The position numbers and the translations under genes were made by a program. From Argonema antarcticum A004/B2 (GTDB taxonomy: Bacteria > Cyanobacteriota > Cyanobacteriia > Cyanobacteriales > Aerosakkonemataceae): a DNA stretch of 53,382 bases. This document shows positions 16,070-24,531 of the stretch, one piece after another; positions within the stretch are counted from its first letter, which is position 1, and each line of letters starts with the position of its first letter. The stretch spans positions 1 through 53,382 of the forward strand of contig NZ_JAIQZN010000049.1 in the NCBI RefSeq assembly GCF_023333585.1. The letters run 5' to 3'. The notes under the pieces are model-generated. The model searched no databases. It was not told the DNA's origin and was given only the letters and a program-made list of their open reading frames with translations.

Positions 16070-16843
16070 TTACCAACTTTTCCAGGGTGCATTTCCTTGA
16101 TCCCAAATATTTTCGAGGTAATTCTTATCCCTAAGCGTATCCATTGGTTGCCAAAATCCATCGTGCTTATATGCTGATAATTGTTTTTCAGAAGCAAGTT
16201 TCTGCATCGGTTCTTGTTCCCAAACTGTGGCGTCATCAGTAATGTAATCGATCGCTTTAGGTTCTACAACAAAGTACCCCCCATTAATCCAGGCCCCATC
16301 TTCTTCTGGCTTCTCATGAAAACTGCTGATGATAGTTTGATCTTTTCCCAAAGAAATTGCTCCGAAACGTCCGGGTTGCTGAACAGCAGTCAAGGTTGCC
16401 AAGGTTCCTTGTTGTCGATGAAATTCTATTAACTTAATGATATTAACATCACTGACTCCATCACCGTAAGTTAAGCAAAAAGTTTCATTGCCAATATGAT
16501 CTCGGATTCGCTTCAATCTTCCGCCAGTCATGGTTTTTTCGCCTGTATCTACCAACGTGATGCGCCAGGGTTCGGCATAACCTTTATGAATGTTTATTTG
16601 ATTAAATTGCAAATCAAATGTGACATCAGACATCCGCATAAAATAGTTGGCGAAATACTCTTTTATCATATAACTTTTGTAACCGCAACAAACAATGAAG
16701 TCGTTAATGCCATAAGCCGAATAAATCTTCATTATGTGCCAGAGAATTGGCTGTCCCCCAATTTCTACCATTGGTTTTGGCTTAATTGTGGTTTCTTCGC
16801 TTAAGCGAGTACCCAATCCCCCTGCTAATATTACTGTTTTCAT
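16070..16843 (-). CDS. rfbF: Glucose-1-phosphate cytidylyltransferase
   Basis: This 257-aa nucleotidyltransferase makes CDP-glucose from CTP and glucose-1-phosphate. It has the signature [33 protein letters not shown] (metal-binding aspartates), [10 protein letters not shown], and a C-terminal [14 protein letters not shown], all characteristic of RfbF. I chose ATG 16843 because GGAGGTGA lies 5 bases upstream; a GTG three codons earlier sits inside that site. It is the first gene of the cassette and starts about 130 bases after the right direct repeat, so the cassette promoter should lie in 16844-16975. Confidence 0.95.
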   Translation of the reverse strand: MKTVILAGGLGTRLSEETTIKPKPMVEIGGQPILWHIMKIYSAYGINDFIVCCGYKSYMIKEYFANYFMRMSDVTFDLQFNQINIHKGYAEPWRITLVDTGEKTMTGGRLKRIRDHIGNETFCLTYGDGVSDVNIIKLIEFHRQQGTLATLTAVQQPGRFGAISLGKDQTIISSFHEKPEEDGAWINGGYFVVEPKAIDYITDDATVWEQEPMQKLASEKQLSAYKHDGFWQPMDTLRDKNYLENIWDQGNAPWKSW

Positions 16844-16881
16844 CGAAATCACCTCCAGATATTAAAATTCAATTTTGGCTA

Positions 16882-17019
16882 TCAACCTAAGACTGGACAA
16901 TAATTGGTGGTCTGGATGGAAACTAACACTGCAATGCGTGCTTTTGGATAGTGCTGACTAATAGCCATAGCAGCAGAAAGACCAACTATTCCACCGCCGA
17001 TAATCACAAAATTATACAT
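16882..17019 (-). pseudogene. N-terminal remnant of an LhgO-like FAD oxidoreductase
   Basis: From ATG 17019 the minus strand reads MYNFVIIGGGIVGLSAAMAI, then SQHYPKARIAVL, the FAD-binding start of L-2-hydroxyglutarate oxidase-type proteins. After about 32 codons the similarity ends and a stop follows at 16882. The lost gene would have started 14 bases downstream of the glycosyltransferase gene at 17034-17834, suggesting a former operon. The first codons of the same gene occur again at 10546-10592. Confidence 0.75.
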
Positions 17020-17105
17020 GGTATTTTGTTCACTTATAACTCACTTGTGATATTACTTAACAATATCATATCATAAAATCCAAATTCTTCTCGAATTGAT
17101 TTTGT
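16976..17105. repeat. Direct repeat, right copy (GT tail / oxidoreductase start)
   Basis: This is the partner of 10546-10670. Here the glycosyltransferase reading frame is intact to its stop, so this copy probably retains the original junction. It has a 5-base segment (TATCA-like duplication at about 17068-17073) that is missing from the left copy. Confidence 0.85.
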
Positions 17106-17834
17106 GAAAAGCCGATAATTAAGGAAGTATTTAATTTTCCATAAAATTCCTTTATCTTTATTTTTATCCATAAACATACTATCACCTTGCAAATAGATAT
17201 TCTCTTGGTTTCCAATTATGTATATAGCACCTATAAATGGTAATGGTTCGAGAGGATTTCCTCTTTTGACCATCTGATCTTCGACATGACTATGGTTGTC
17301 ATAATATTTATTAAGTTCTGGATAATCCTGGTTTATATCATCAGGCAATTTGTGTAGATCATATCTAATAATATTGGAAGTTCCGCACAACTTGTTAAAG
17401 GCTTTTTTGCGAAAATAAATCAATTTTTTACCTGTCTGATACACATAGCCTGGATTGAAAAACCATCCATTACTCTGAGGATTTTGAGTGACAAATTTTG
17501 CTAAATGTTTACTAACACAATCATCAGCATCTACAACCATAGTATGAGATGGGTTAAATTCCCTTGCATAAAATAATCCATGCAAAATTTTGCGCCCTTT
17601 ATCTAAACTTTTAGATTGATAGTCTTGTCCTGGGATTGGGAAATCAACTTCAATATAGGTAATGTGAGGATGATTAAATTCAATCTGTGGTTTTTGATGA
17701 CAGACGACAATAACTCTAAAATCGGAGGAAGTCTGATTACATACCGATTTTAAGGTTCTTTCTAATAACTTAGAGACGAGTTCCCAGGATTTGGAAACCT
17801 TGGGACTTTTGAGAGGGATGACAAATACTAACAT
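17034..17834 (-). CDS. GT-A fold glycosyltransferase family protein
   Basis: This 266-aa protein looks like a divergent family 2-type glycosyltransferase. It starts MLVFVIPLKSPKVSKSWELV, has LLERTLKSVCNQTSSDFRVI (family 2 start pattern), and has VVDADDCVSKHLAKFV (about 99-114), in which DADD is the metal- and nucleotide-binding DxD equivalent. There is no membrane segment. The acceptor and donor are unknown. The gene ends inside the right direct repeat. Its tail is duplicated, out of frame, at the far side of the sugar cassette, so it is part of the locus that was rearranged. Confidence 0.75.
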   Translation of the reverse strand: MLVFVIPLKSPKVSKSWELVSKLLERTLKSVCNQTSSDFRVIVVCHQKPQIEFNHPHITYIEVDFPIPGQDYQSKSLDKGRKILHGLFYAREFNPSHTMVVDADDCVSKHLAKFVTQNPQSNGWFFNPGYVYQTGKKLIYFRKKAFNKLCGTSNIIRYDLHKLPDDINQDYPELNKYYDNHSHVEDQMVKRGNPLEPLPFIGAIYIIGNQENIYLQGDSMFMDKNKDKGILWKIKYFLNYRLFTKSIREEFGFYDMILLSNITSEL

Positions 17835-17972
17835 ATTGAAACTTTACTAATCACTAATTGACAATTATAACGAACCAGTTGGCTACAAAACTTAAAAAAA
17901 CTAAAACTACTTTGGTACAGATTTGCGGCAAGATAGAAAATTCAGGAGTAAATATAAGTACAGATCGAAACT

Positions 17973-19943
17973 ATGTCACAATCAACGATCGAATCAGTCC
18001 TGCAAGAAAAACGTCTATTCCATCCCGCTGCTGAATTCTCGCAAAAGGCTCATATCAAGAGTTTAGAGGATTATCAGGAACTATACGATCGCGCTAAAGC
18101 CGATCCGCAGAAGTTTTGGGCCGAATTGGCAGAACAAGAGTTAGAGTGGTTCCAGAAGTGGGATACGGTGTTAGATTGGCAACCACCTTTTGCTCAGTGG
18201 TTTGTTAACGGCAAAATCAATATTTCCTACAATTGTCTGGATAGACACCTCACCACTTGGCGCAAAAATAAGGCCGCTTTGATTTGGGAAGGGGAACCGG
18301 GAGACACCCGCACTCTCACTTACGCACAGCTGCACCGGGAAGTTTGTCAGTTTGCCAATGTGCTAAAAGAGCTAGGTGTACAAAAAGGCGATCGCGTCGG
18401 TATCTATATGCCGATGATACCGGAAGCGGCGATCGCAATGTTAGCCTGTGCCAGAATTGGCGCACCTCACAAGGTTGTGTTTGGCGGTTTCAGCGCGGAG
18501 GCGTTGCGCGATCGTCTCATCGACGGACAAGCTAAAGTGGTAGTCACCGCTGATGGGGGTTGGCGCAAAGATGCGATCGTTCCTCTCAAAGAACAAGTAG
18601 ACAAAGCTTTGGCAAATGGCGCTGTACCAACTGTCACAGATGTCGTCGTTGTCAAGCGTACTGGTCAAGAAATACACATGGAATCGGGGCGCGATCGCTG
18701 GTGGCACGACTTGCAAAAAGGTGTCTCCGCCGATTGTCCAGCCGAACCGATGGACAGCGAAGACTTGCTGTTCATCCTCTACACCAGCGGCAGCACCGGC
18801 AAACCGAAAGGCGTCGTACACACCACAGGTGGTTATAACTTATACACCCACATAACAACCAAGTGGATTTTCGACATTCAAGACACCGATGTATATTGGT
18901 GTACCGCTGATATAGGTTGGATTACGGGACACAGCTACGTACTTTATGGCCCCTTATCCAACGGTGCAACGACGCTGATCTATGAAGGTGCGCCGCGTGC
19001 GTCGAATCCCGGTTGTTTTTGGGATGTGATTGAAAAGCACGGCGTCACTGTTTTTTATACCGCGCCTACCGCGATTCGGGCATTCATCAAAGCGGGCGAA
19101 CAGTTGCCCAACGCCAGAAATTTGTCTTCTCTGCGCTTGCTGGGAACCGTAGGCGAACCGATTAACCCGGAAGCTTGGATGTGGTATCACCGGGTGATTG
19201 GTGGGGAACGCTGTCCGATCGTGGATACTTGGTGGCAGACGGAAACTGGCGGGATTATGATTACGCCGCTACCTGGTGCGATCGCGACTAAACCCGGTTC
19301 TGCTACCCGTCCCTTCCCCGGCATTATCGCCGATGTTGTCGATTTGGATGGTAACCCGGTTGGGGATAATGAAGGTGGCTATCTATCGGTGAAATATCCT
19401 TGGCCTGGGATGATGCGGACATTATACGGCGATCCCGATCGCTTCCGCCGCACTTATTGGGAACATATTCCGCCTAAAGATGGCCAGTATTTTTACTTTG
19501 CTGGCGATGGTGCCAGACGCGATGAAGATGGCTACTTCTGGGTGATGGGGCGCGTAGATGATGTGATAAATGTTGCCGGACACCGCCTCGGTACAATGGA
19601 AGTCGAGTCGGCTTTGGTGTCTCATCCTGCCGTTGCTGAGGCGGCTGTGGTGGGTAAACCGGATCAACTCAAAGGTGAAGATATTGTCGCTTTTGTGACT
19701 TTGGAAAGTACGTATGAAGCAAGTGACGAACTGAACAAAGAACTGAAGCAGCACGTTGTCCGTGAAATTGGCGCGATCGCACGTCCTGGAGAAATTCGCT
19801 TTACCGATGCTTTACCGAAAACGCGATCGGGCAAAATTATGCGACGTTTGTTGCGAAATCTAGCTTCCGGTCAAGAAGTTTCTGGAGATACTTCTACTTT
19901 AGAAGATCGGGGAGTTTTGGATAAATTGCGGGAAGGAGCTTGA
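17973..19943 (+). CDS. acs: Acetyl-CoA synthetase
   Basis: This 656-aa enzyme of the ANL superfamily makes acetyl-CoA from acetate, ATP and CoA. The P-loop-like A3 motif is Y270[10 protein letters not shown], followed by VVHTTGGY. The A5 region WWQTETGG, the hinge motif [16 protein letters not shown] and the C-terminal [11 protein letters not shown] with the acetylatable K621 are all intact. Length matches bacterial Acs. It stands alone on the plus strand with about 140 bases of upstream sequence that contains TTGACA near 17859 but no clear -10. The palindromic repeat at 20022-20054 follows the stop codon and may end transcription. Confidence 0.97.
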   Translation: MSQSTIESVLQEKRLFHPAAEFSQKAHIKSLEDYQELYDRAKADPQKFWAELAEQELEWFQKWDTVLDWQPPFAQWFVNGKINISYNCLDRHLTTWRKNKAALIWEGEPGDTRTLTYAQLHREVCQFANVLKELGVQKGDRVGIYMPMIPEAAIAMLACARIGAPHKVVFGGFSAEALRDRLIDGQAKVVVTADGGWRKDAIVPLKEQVDKALANGAVPTVTDVVVVKRTGQEIHMESGRDRWWHDLQKGVSADCPAEPMDSEDLLFILYTSGSTGKPKGVVHTTGGYNLYTHITTKWIFDIQDTDVYWCTADIGWITGHSYVLYGPLSNGATTLIYEGAPRASNPGCFWDVIEKHGVTVFYTAPTAIRAFIKAGEQLPNARNLSSLRLLGTVGEPINPEAWMWYHRVIGGERCPIVDTWWQTETGGIMITPLPGAIATKPGSATRPFPGIIADVVDLDGNPVGDNEGGYLSVKYPWPGMMRTLYGDPDRFRRTYWEHIPPKDGQYFYFAGDGARRDEDGYFWVMGRVDDVINVAGHRLGTMEVESALVSHPAVAEAAVVGKPDQLKGEDIVAFVTLESTYEASDELNKELKQHVVREIGAIARPGEIRFTDALPKTRSGKIMRRLLRNLASGQEVSGDTSTLEDRGVLDKLREGA

Positions 19944-20021
19944 TTGAACAATTACTACCTTCCTGCGAAAAGATAAGAGCAATCTTAACTTTACAGCGCT
20001 TTGCAGGTGAGTGAGGTAAAT

Positions 20022-20054
20022 AGAAACCCGGTTTCTTCAAGAAACCGGGTTTCT
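20022..20054. repeat. AGAAACC(C/G)GGTTTCT hairpin repeat, copy 1
   Basis: Two copies of a 15-base near-palindrome, AGAAACCCGGTTTCT and AGAAACCGGGTTTCT, are separated by three bases and together form a larger hairpin. The same unit occurs at 27105-27168 and 38394-38426. Here it follows acs, where it may act as a terminator. Confidence 0.85.
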
Positions 20055-20064
20055 GGAGTGTAAT

Positions 20065-20211
20065 TCATCCGACTGCAAGCTGCTGTATGAAACTCTGTAG
20101 GGTGAAAAATTCTTCTAAACTTCCACAGGCGATGGCTTTTTCACGCCAGATTGCGATCGCCCTTTCCCATCCCCAAACCTCTTCTTCATCCTCTGATGTG
20201 TTAAACTCAAT
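20065..20211 (-). pseudogene. Possible small gene fragment, no start codon
   Basis: The minus strand is open for about 48 codons with protein-like content: EFNTSEDEEEVWGWERAIAI, then WREKAIACGSLEEFFTLQ, SFIQQLAVG. An upstream in-frame stop leaves no ATG, GTG or TTG at the start. It may be the end of a lost gene, or it may be chance. I do not recognise a family. Confidence 0.25.
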
Positions 20212-20221
20212 CTAAAATTCA

Positions 20222-21124
20222 ATGACACGATTTATCCACGATCAATTTGCTAAAGATTATCTAGAGGAACTGTTAGCGCCTTTTGGGGAGGTGAAAGCGC
20301 CTCGTCGCGTAAGTGCCGAAGTCCGGGAAATAGACGTTTGGTTTGCCCCCACAACCAATACAGAGGTATTAGGATTACTCGGTCAGTTAGCTGCAACGCC
20401 TTCTGTGTTTGAACCGTTCCGCAATGCAGCTACTCCTACCGATATCTGTAATTGCCTCTTAAAACTTCTCACCCTGCGAGGGGAGTTGCAGCGAGAAGCG
20501 AATCGAAAAAAAGAGCGCCTTTCGGAGGAAACTTTACCTCGTCTGTGGATTCTTTCCCCAACCGCCTCAGAATCCATCCTCAACGGATTTAGCGCTAGAA
20601 TCGATCTAGAAAACTGGGGAGCGGGAATCTATTTTCTGGCAGACTATTTGCGGACGGCGATTGTGGTGATTCATCAGTTACCGAAAACTGAAGCTACTCT
20701 TTGGCTGAGACTTTTAGGCAGAGAGAAAGTGCAAGAGGAGGCAATTGATGAACTACAGGTACTTTCAACGCATCCATTGCGATCGAATATCCTCAAGTTA
20801 CTGACCAACTTCCAAGCTAATTTGCAAACAACAGAAAGTTTAGATCCAGACGAACGGAGTTTAATTATGAAGTTATCACCTCTTTACTTGCAATGGGAAC
20901 AAGAAGCTCTCAAAAAAGGAGAACAACAAGGAATACAACAAGGAATACAACAAGAAAAGCGTCTGATGATTGAGAGTATGCTAGAGGTAAAATTTGGGGC
21001 AATTGATGAAGCGTTATCGCAGATTATCTCGCCTTTGATTCAATTGCCTACAAAGGAAGCGACACAGTTGATTATGCAATCTGACCGTCAAGAGTTATTA
21101 GGTCGGTTTAAGGAACAAAATTGA
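20222..21124 (+). CDS. Rpn-like/DUF4351-type nuclease-related protein
   Basis: This 300-aa protein resembles a cyanobacterial family related to Rpn (recombination-promoting nuclease) and DUF4351 proteins, with a PD-(D/E)xK-like N-terminal domain. It begins MTRFIHDQFAKDYLEELL, with APRRVSAEVREIDVWFAP where D38 is a likely metal ligand. The second half is helical, with a short coiled coil containing the tandem repeat EQQGIQQGIQQ (about 239-249), and ends with an Rpn-type tail (IQLPTKEATQLIMQSDRQEL). Family members are often mis-annotated as flagellar or transposase proteins. No mobile-element ends flank it. Biochemical activity is unproven. Confidence 0.72.
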   Translation: MTRFIHDQFAKDYLEELLAPFGEVKAPRRVSAEVREIDVWFAPTTNTEVLGLLGQLAATPSVFEPFRNAATPTDICNCLLKLLTLRGELQREANRKKERLSEETLPRLWILSPTASESILNGFSARIDLENWGAGIYFLADYLRTAIVVIHQLPKTEATLWLRLLGREKVQEEAIDELQVLSTHPLRSNILKLLTNFQANLQTTESLDPDERSLIMKLSPLYLQWEQEALKKGEQQGIQQGIQQEKRLMIESMLEVKFGAIDEALSQIISPLIQLPTKEATQLIMQSDRQELLGRFKEQN

Positions 21125-21135
21125 GTGTAAAAATA

Positions 21136-21160
21136 GTAGGGTGGGCATTGCCCACCCTAC
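21136..21160. repeat. GTAGGGTGGGC hairpin repeat, copy 1
   Basis: GTAGGGTGGGC and GCCCACCCTAC form a perfect 11-bp stem around ATT. It lies between the Rpn-like gene and the metallophosphoesterase gene. A nearly identical copy sits at 22435-22459, on the other side of the latter gene. Confidence 0.85.
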
Positions 21161-21174
21161 TGCTAAAAAAGTTA

Positions 21175-22239
21175 ATGAATATGTCTTTGAAAATAAATCT
21201 CCTCTACAACTCCATCTTAATCGTCGCTGACATAGCGGTATTGTTATTTTTCCGCCGCAAGCAAACCGCGTGGACTCTGTGCGCCTGCGTAGGTTTATTA
21301 ACCTTGATGGGATTGTTTTTGGCGGTATTGCTGGGAGAAAATTTGTTTGGAATTGCCAGACTGATAGGCTACGGAATATTCTTGCATGGTTTCATCATTT
21401 GGAGCGGTTTGGCGATCGCACTGCGCCGATCTGTAAAAAAAATCGCGATCGCCTGCGCTGTCATAGCTGTAATCATTGGTGGTATTGGGATTGATGCGTT
21501 TGCGATCGAACCCTATTGGTTAGAAGTATCGCACGTTCGGTTGAGTACGCCTAAACTGGCAAACCCAATCAAAATAGTTGCCATCGCTGACTTTCAGACC
21601 GATGTTTGGGGTGAATATGAGCGACAAACTTTGCTGAAAGCGATCGATCGGAAAGCAGACCTGATACTTCTTCCCGGAGATTATATCCAGCTATACAACA
21701 CTTCTCGCCGAGAAAAACTCCGTAACCAGATCAACACTTTTCTCAAAGAAATCAATTTCGGTGCCAAATTTGGCGTGTATGCTGTGGAAGGAGATCAGGA
21801 GTTTTATCAGGAATGGCCGCATATTTTTGATGGGTTGCCCGTAAAAGTATTTCAAAATAGTGGAAGGGTAGTGATGCCCGAAATTTGTATCACCGGACTA
21901 ACACTGAACGATTCTAGAAATCCCCAGTTAGAAATACCCGAATGCGGCGGAAAATTTCACATCGCTTTCGGTCATGCGCCTGACTTTGCTTTAGGCAATA
22001 TTAATGCCGATTTGTTAGTAGCAGGTCACACGCACGGCGGTCAGGTGCGACTTCCTTTCATCGGGCCTGTGATAAAATTGTCCAGAGTGCCTAGAAAATG
22101 GGCTGCTGGTGTCACCGATATCGGCGACGGACGCACCCTAATTGTCTCGCGAGGCGTCGGTATGGAACGAGGAGCTGCACCAAGACTTAGATTTTTGTGT
22201 CGTCCTGAGTTAGTTGTCATTGATTTAGTGCCAGCCTAA
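21175..22239 (+). CDS. Membrane-anchored metallophosphoesterase, YkuE-like
   Basis: This 354-aa protein has about four N-terminal membrane segments (residues 5-125) and then a calcineurin-like phosphoesterase domain. Motifs seen are IVAIADFQTD, LLPGDYIQLY, VYAVEGDQEFYQEW, IAFGHAPDF and the strong AGHTHGGQVRLPFIGPV. The GD and GHTHGG blocks fit YkuE-type enzymes. The usual DxH is DFQ and the usual GNH(D/E) is GDQE, so two histidine or asparagine ligands are replaced. I start at ATG 21175 (another ATG is at 21181). An upstream TTG would read through the hairpin repeat. Active or not, the topology places the catalytic domain at the membrane surface. Confidence 0.82.
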   Translation: MNMSLKINLLYNSILIVADIAVLLFFRRKQTAWTLCACVGLLTLMGLFLAVLLGENLFGIARLIGYGIFLHGFIIWSGLAIALRRSVKKIAIACAVIAVIIGGIGIDAFAIEPYWLEVSHVRLSTPKLANPIKIVAIADFQTDVWGEYERQTLLKAIDRKADLILLPGDYIQLYNTSRREKLRNQINTFLKEINFGAKFGVYAVEGDQEFYQEWPHIFDGLPVKVFQNSGRVVMPEICITGLTLNDSRNPQLEIPECGGKFHIAFGHAPDFALGNINADLLVAGHTHGGQVRLPFIGPVIKLSRVPRKWAAGVTDIGDGRTLIVSRGVGMERGAAPRLRFLCRPELVVIDLVPA

Positions 22240-22252
22240 CTGTCAGCAAGTT

Positions 22253-22370
22253 ATACCAAATCCGCAACGATTAACCCCTTTATCTCGATCGGCTGTAGAG
22301 ACGTTTCATGAAACGTCTCTACAATGTTTAGGCCAAAAATTAAAGGGGTTAACAAACCCAGATTTGGTAT
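22253..22370. repeat. MITE-like nested palindromic element
   Basis: The outer inverted repeat is ATACCAAATC (22253-22262) with GATTTGGTAT (22361-22370). Inside it, TTAACCCCTTTAT (22271-22283) pairs with ATTAAAGGGGTTAA (22339-22352). At the centre, 22294-22323 is a perfect 30-base palindrome with the arm TGTAGAGACGTTTCA. There is no coding capacity. It lies between convergent genes. Confidence 0.85.
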
Positions 22371-22434
22371 TAAATCCGATTTGAGGAACGAATATGGAAA
22401 CATTTATATTCGACAGCAAAGCCCACAAGTTTTA

Positions 22435-22459
22435 GTAAGGTGGGCATTGCCCACCCTAC
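22435..22459. repeat. GTAGGGTGGGC hairpin repeat, copy 2
   Basis: GTAAGGTGGGCATTGCCCAC and CCTAC form a near-perfect copy of the hairpin at 21136-21160. It sits five bases beyond the stop of the minus-strand peptidase gene, where it could serve as a terminator without a U tract. Confidence 0.75.
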
Positions 22460-22463
22460 CAAC

Positions 22464-24386
22464 TTATTTAATCACGGCGGAATGACCCTGAATATCTGTC
22501 ATCGGTTCAAACCGACCACCCAAGTATTTAGAGAGAAACTCCTCTGCTACGGCAAAGAAGTGCAGGCGATTTTCCGGTCGCGCAAAGCCGTGTCCTTCAT
22601 CGGTATAAAGGGCGTATTCCACCGGCAATCCAGCTTTCTGCATAGCTTCGACAATTTGATCGCTTTCTGACTGCTTCACCCGTGGATCGTTGGCACCTTG
22701 ACCGATTAGCAAAGGTTTCTTGATGCGATCGATAAAGAATAAAGGCGATCGCGACTTCAAAAACTCCTCTTCCGTCTCCATATTTCCGATGCGATGGTAC
22801 ATCGACGCCTTTAGCGGTTCCCAATAAGGCGGGATAGTTTGCAAGAGGGTAATCAAATTACTCGGCCCCACGATATCCACACCGCAGGCAAACACATCTG
22901 GCGTGAAAGTTAACCCCACCAAAGTTGCATAACCGCCGTAAGAACCGCCCATAATCGCAATCTTACTGCGGTCGGAAATGCCTTTTTCAACCAACCAGTT
23001 AACGGCGTCAATCAAGTCATCGTGCATTTTGGCGGCCCATTCGCGATTGCCAGCATTCAAAAATGCTTTGCCGTAACCTGTGGAACCGCGAAAATTCACT
23101 TGCAGCACGGCATAACCGCGATTAGCCAACCATTGCGCCTCGGAATCATAACCCCAGTAATCCCGCGCCCAAGGGCCGCCGTGAACGAGTAGGACTGTCG
23201 GTAAATGTTGGGCTGGTATACCCACTGGGGTCGTCAAGTAGCCGTGGATAGTCAAGCCGTCCTGCGCCTCGTAGGAAACTGGCTGCATTGGCGCTAGCTG
23301 TAACCCTTCCAGTTTGGGTTGATTGCTGAACAGGAAAGTACTGGTTTTGGTATCTCGGTTGTAAGCGTAGTAGTAAACCGGGCCATTGTCGGTAAGATAA
23401 GCCACCAGCCAGTTTTTGTCTGCCAAGTCGCGACTGCTGATTGCGAATTCTCCAGGACGGACTTTTGCGATCGCCTCAAAATCCTCAGCGATACTTCGAT
23501 CTAAAACGTTCCACTCTTGCTTATCTTTGTAGAAAGAAACCGCCTGGATGACTCGCGTTATCGGCTGAATCATTACACTGCCGACATCGTATTGGGGATC
23601 TTCGGCGATAACGCTTTCTTCACGAGTCGAGAGGTCTAGGGCCAAAAGACGCTGGGCATTAGCATCATGATTGCCCTCAATATAAATGGTTTTTCCATCA
23701 GCCGAGAAGCTGACTGGCCCACCTTCCTCATCTGGCCCCCAGTGGCGCAGGGTTTCCCACTCTTTGTCAGTCGTTTCCCGGAATAAAAGATCGGAACCGC
23801 CATCGGATGTGCTAGCTACGGCTGCGCGGACTTGGAAATTGGCATCAGCTGTCCAGCTGACAATGTTACCTGGGTTATCGGTATCGAACTCAACCGCACC
23901 ATTGTTCAGGTTGACACGGTAAACGTCAAACTTTTGGGGATTGTTCAAGTTCATCCCCACCAGCACCTCATCTGGGAATTTGGGGTCAAGTCCCACAGGC
24001 TGTGCTTTCACGCTTTGGAATGGCGTTAAATCGCGGACAATCTCGTTCCCCGGCTCTGCCTGGGAATGCCGAATTAGGACTGAGAACAGGTGAAAGTTCT
24101 CGTCGCCGTCCGAGTCTTGCATATAAATCAGGCGATCGGCATTATAAGTCCAGAAGAAAATCCGGATACCGCGCTTTTTGTCGGCAGTGATCGTGCGATC
24201 GTCCTCCATTCCCACGGTTCGCAGCCACACCTGTAAGACATTCTTCTCGTCGGGCGCAATATATGCTAAGTACTTACCATCCGGCGAAAGCCTGGGACTG
24301 GTGCGTTCGGGATTCCCAAAGAGAATTTCGCGGGGAATTAGCGGCAGTAGCTGGTTAGCCTCTAGCTCGACGGATGCAGTTTGCAT
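22464..24386 (-). CDS. S9 family peptidase (prolyl oligopeptidase type)
   Basis: This 640-aa serine peptidase has an N-terminal beta-propeller (about 20-370; TSPRLSPDGKYLAYIAPDEK) and a C-terminal alpha/beta-hydrolase domain. The nucleophile is Ser482 in GGSYGG, and Asp567 (GANDPRV) and His599 (DEGHGFARPEN) complete the triad. LLVHGGPWARDYWGYD supplies the oxyanion region. Such enzymes cleave short peptides, after acyl-aminoacyl or dipeptidyl positions. No signal peptide is present, so it is probably cytosolic. The frame begins at ATG 24386. It is divergent from the TPR gene, and the 145 bases between them should hold both promoters. Confidence 0.94.
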   Translation of the reverse strand: MQTASVELEANQLLPLIPREILFGNPERTSPRLSPDGKYLAYIAPDEKNVLQVWLRTVGMEDDRTITADKKRGIRIFFWTYNADRLIYMQDSDGDENFHLFSVLIRHSQAEPGNEIVRDLTPFQSVKAQPVGLDPKFPDEVLVGMNLNNPQKFDVYRVNLNNGAVEFDTDNPGNIVSWTADANFQVRAAVASTSDGGSDLLFRETTDKEWETLRHWGPDEEGGPVSFSADGKTIYIEGNHDANAQRLLALDLSTREESVIAEDPQYDVGSVMIQPITRVIQAVSFYKDKQEWNVLDRSIAEDFEAIAKVRPGEFAISSRDLADKNWLVAYLTDNGPVYYYAYNRDTKTSTFLFSNQPKLEGLQLAPMQPVSYEAQDGLTIHGYLTTPVGIPAQHLPTVLLVHGGPWARDYWGYDSEAQWLANRGYAVLQVNFRGSTGYGKAFLNAGNREWAAKMHDDLIDAVNWLVEKGISDRSKIAIMGGSYGGYATLVGLTFTPDVFACGVDIVGPSNLITLLQTIPPYWEPLKASMYHRIGNMETEEEFLKSRSPLFFIDRIKKPLLIGQGANDPRVKQSESDQIVEAMQKAGLPVEYALYTDEGHGFARPENRLHFFAVAEEFLSKYLGGRFEPMTDIQGHSAVIK

Positions 24387-24531
24387 GGTTTTCTCGTATA
24401 CTTACCTTCCTATTGTCTCTTTGCTGGTGGATATAGCAACTCGTCTAATTAGGCGATCTAATTGGATGAAGAAGCGATCTGCTAAATTACAGTGTAACCA
24501 TTCCCTATTTTTTAAAGGTCAACCTCGGCTT

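Noticed and set aside
17857-17880. TTGACA upstream of acs as a promoter
   Set aside because: No -10 hexamer of reasonable quality at the right spacing, so I did not annotate a promoter.
18284-19754. Several open frames on both strands inside acs
   Set aside because: They overlap a complete, conserved acetyl-CoA synthetase and show no family signature.
24178-24531. N-terminal extension of the TPR protein
   Set aside because: It overlaps the divergent peptidase gene and would bury the signal peptide.
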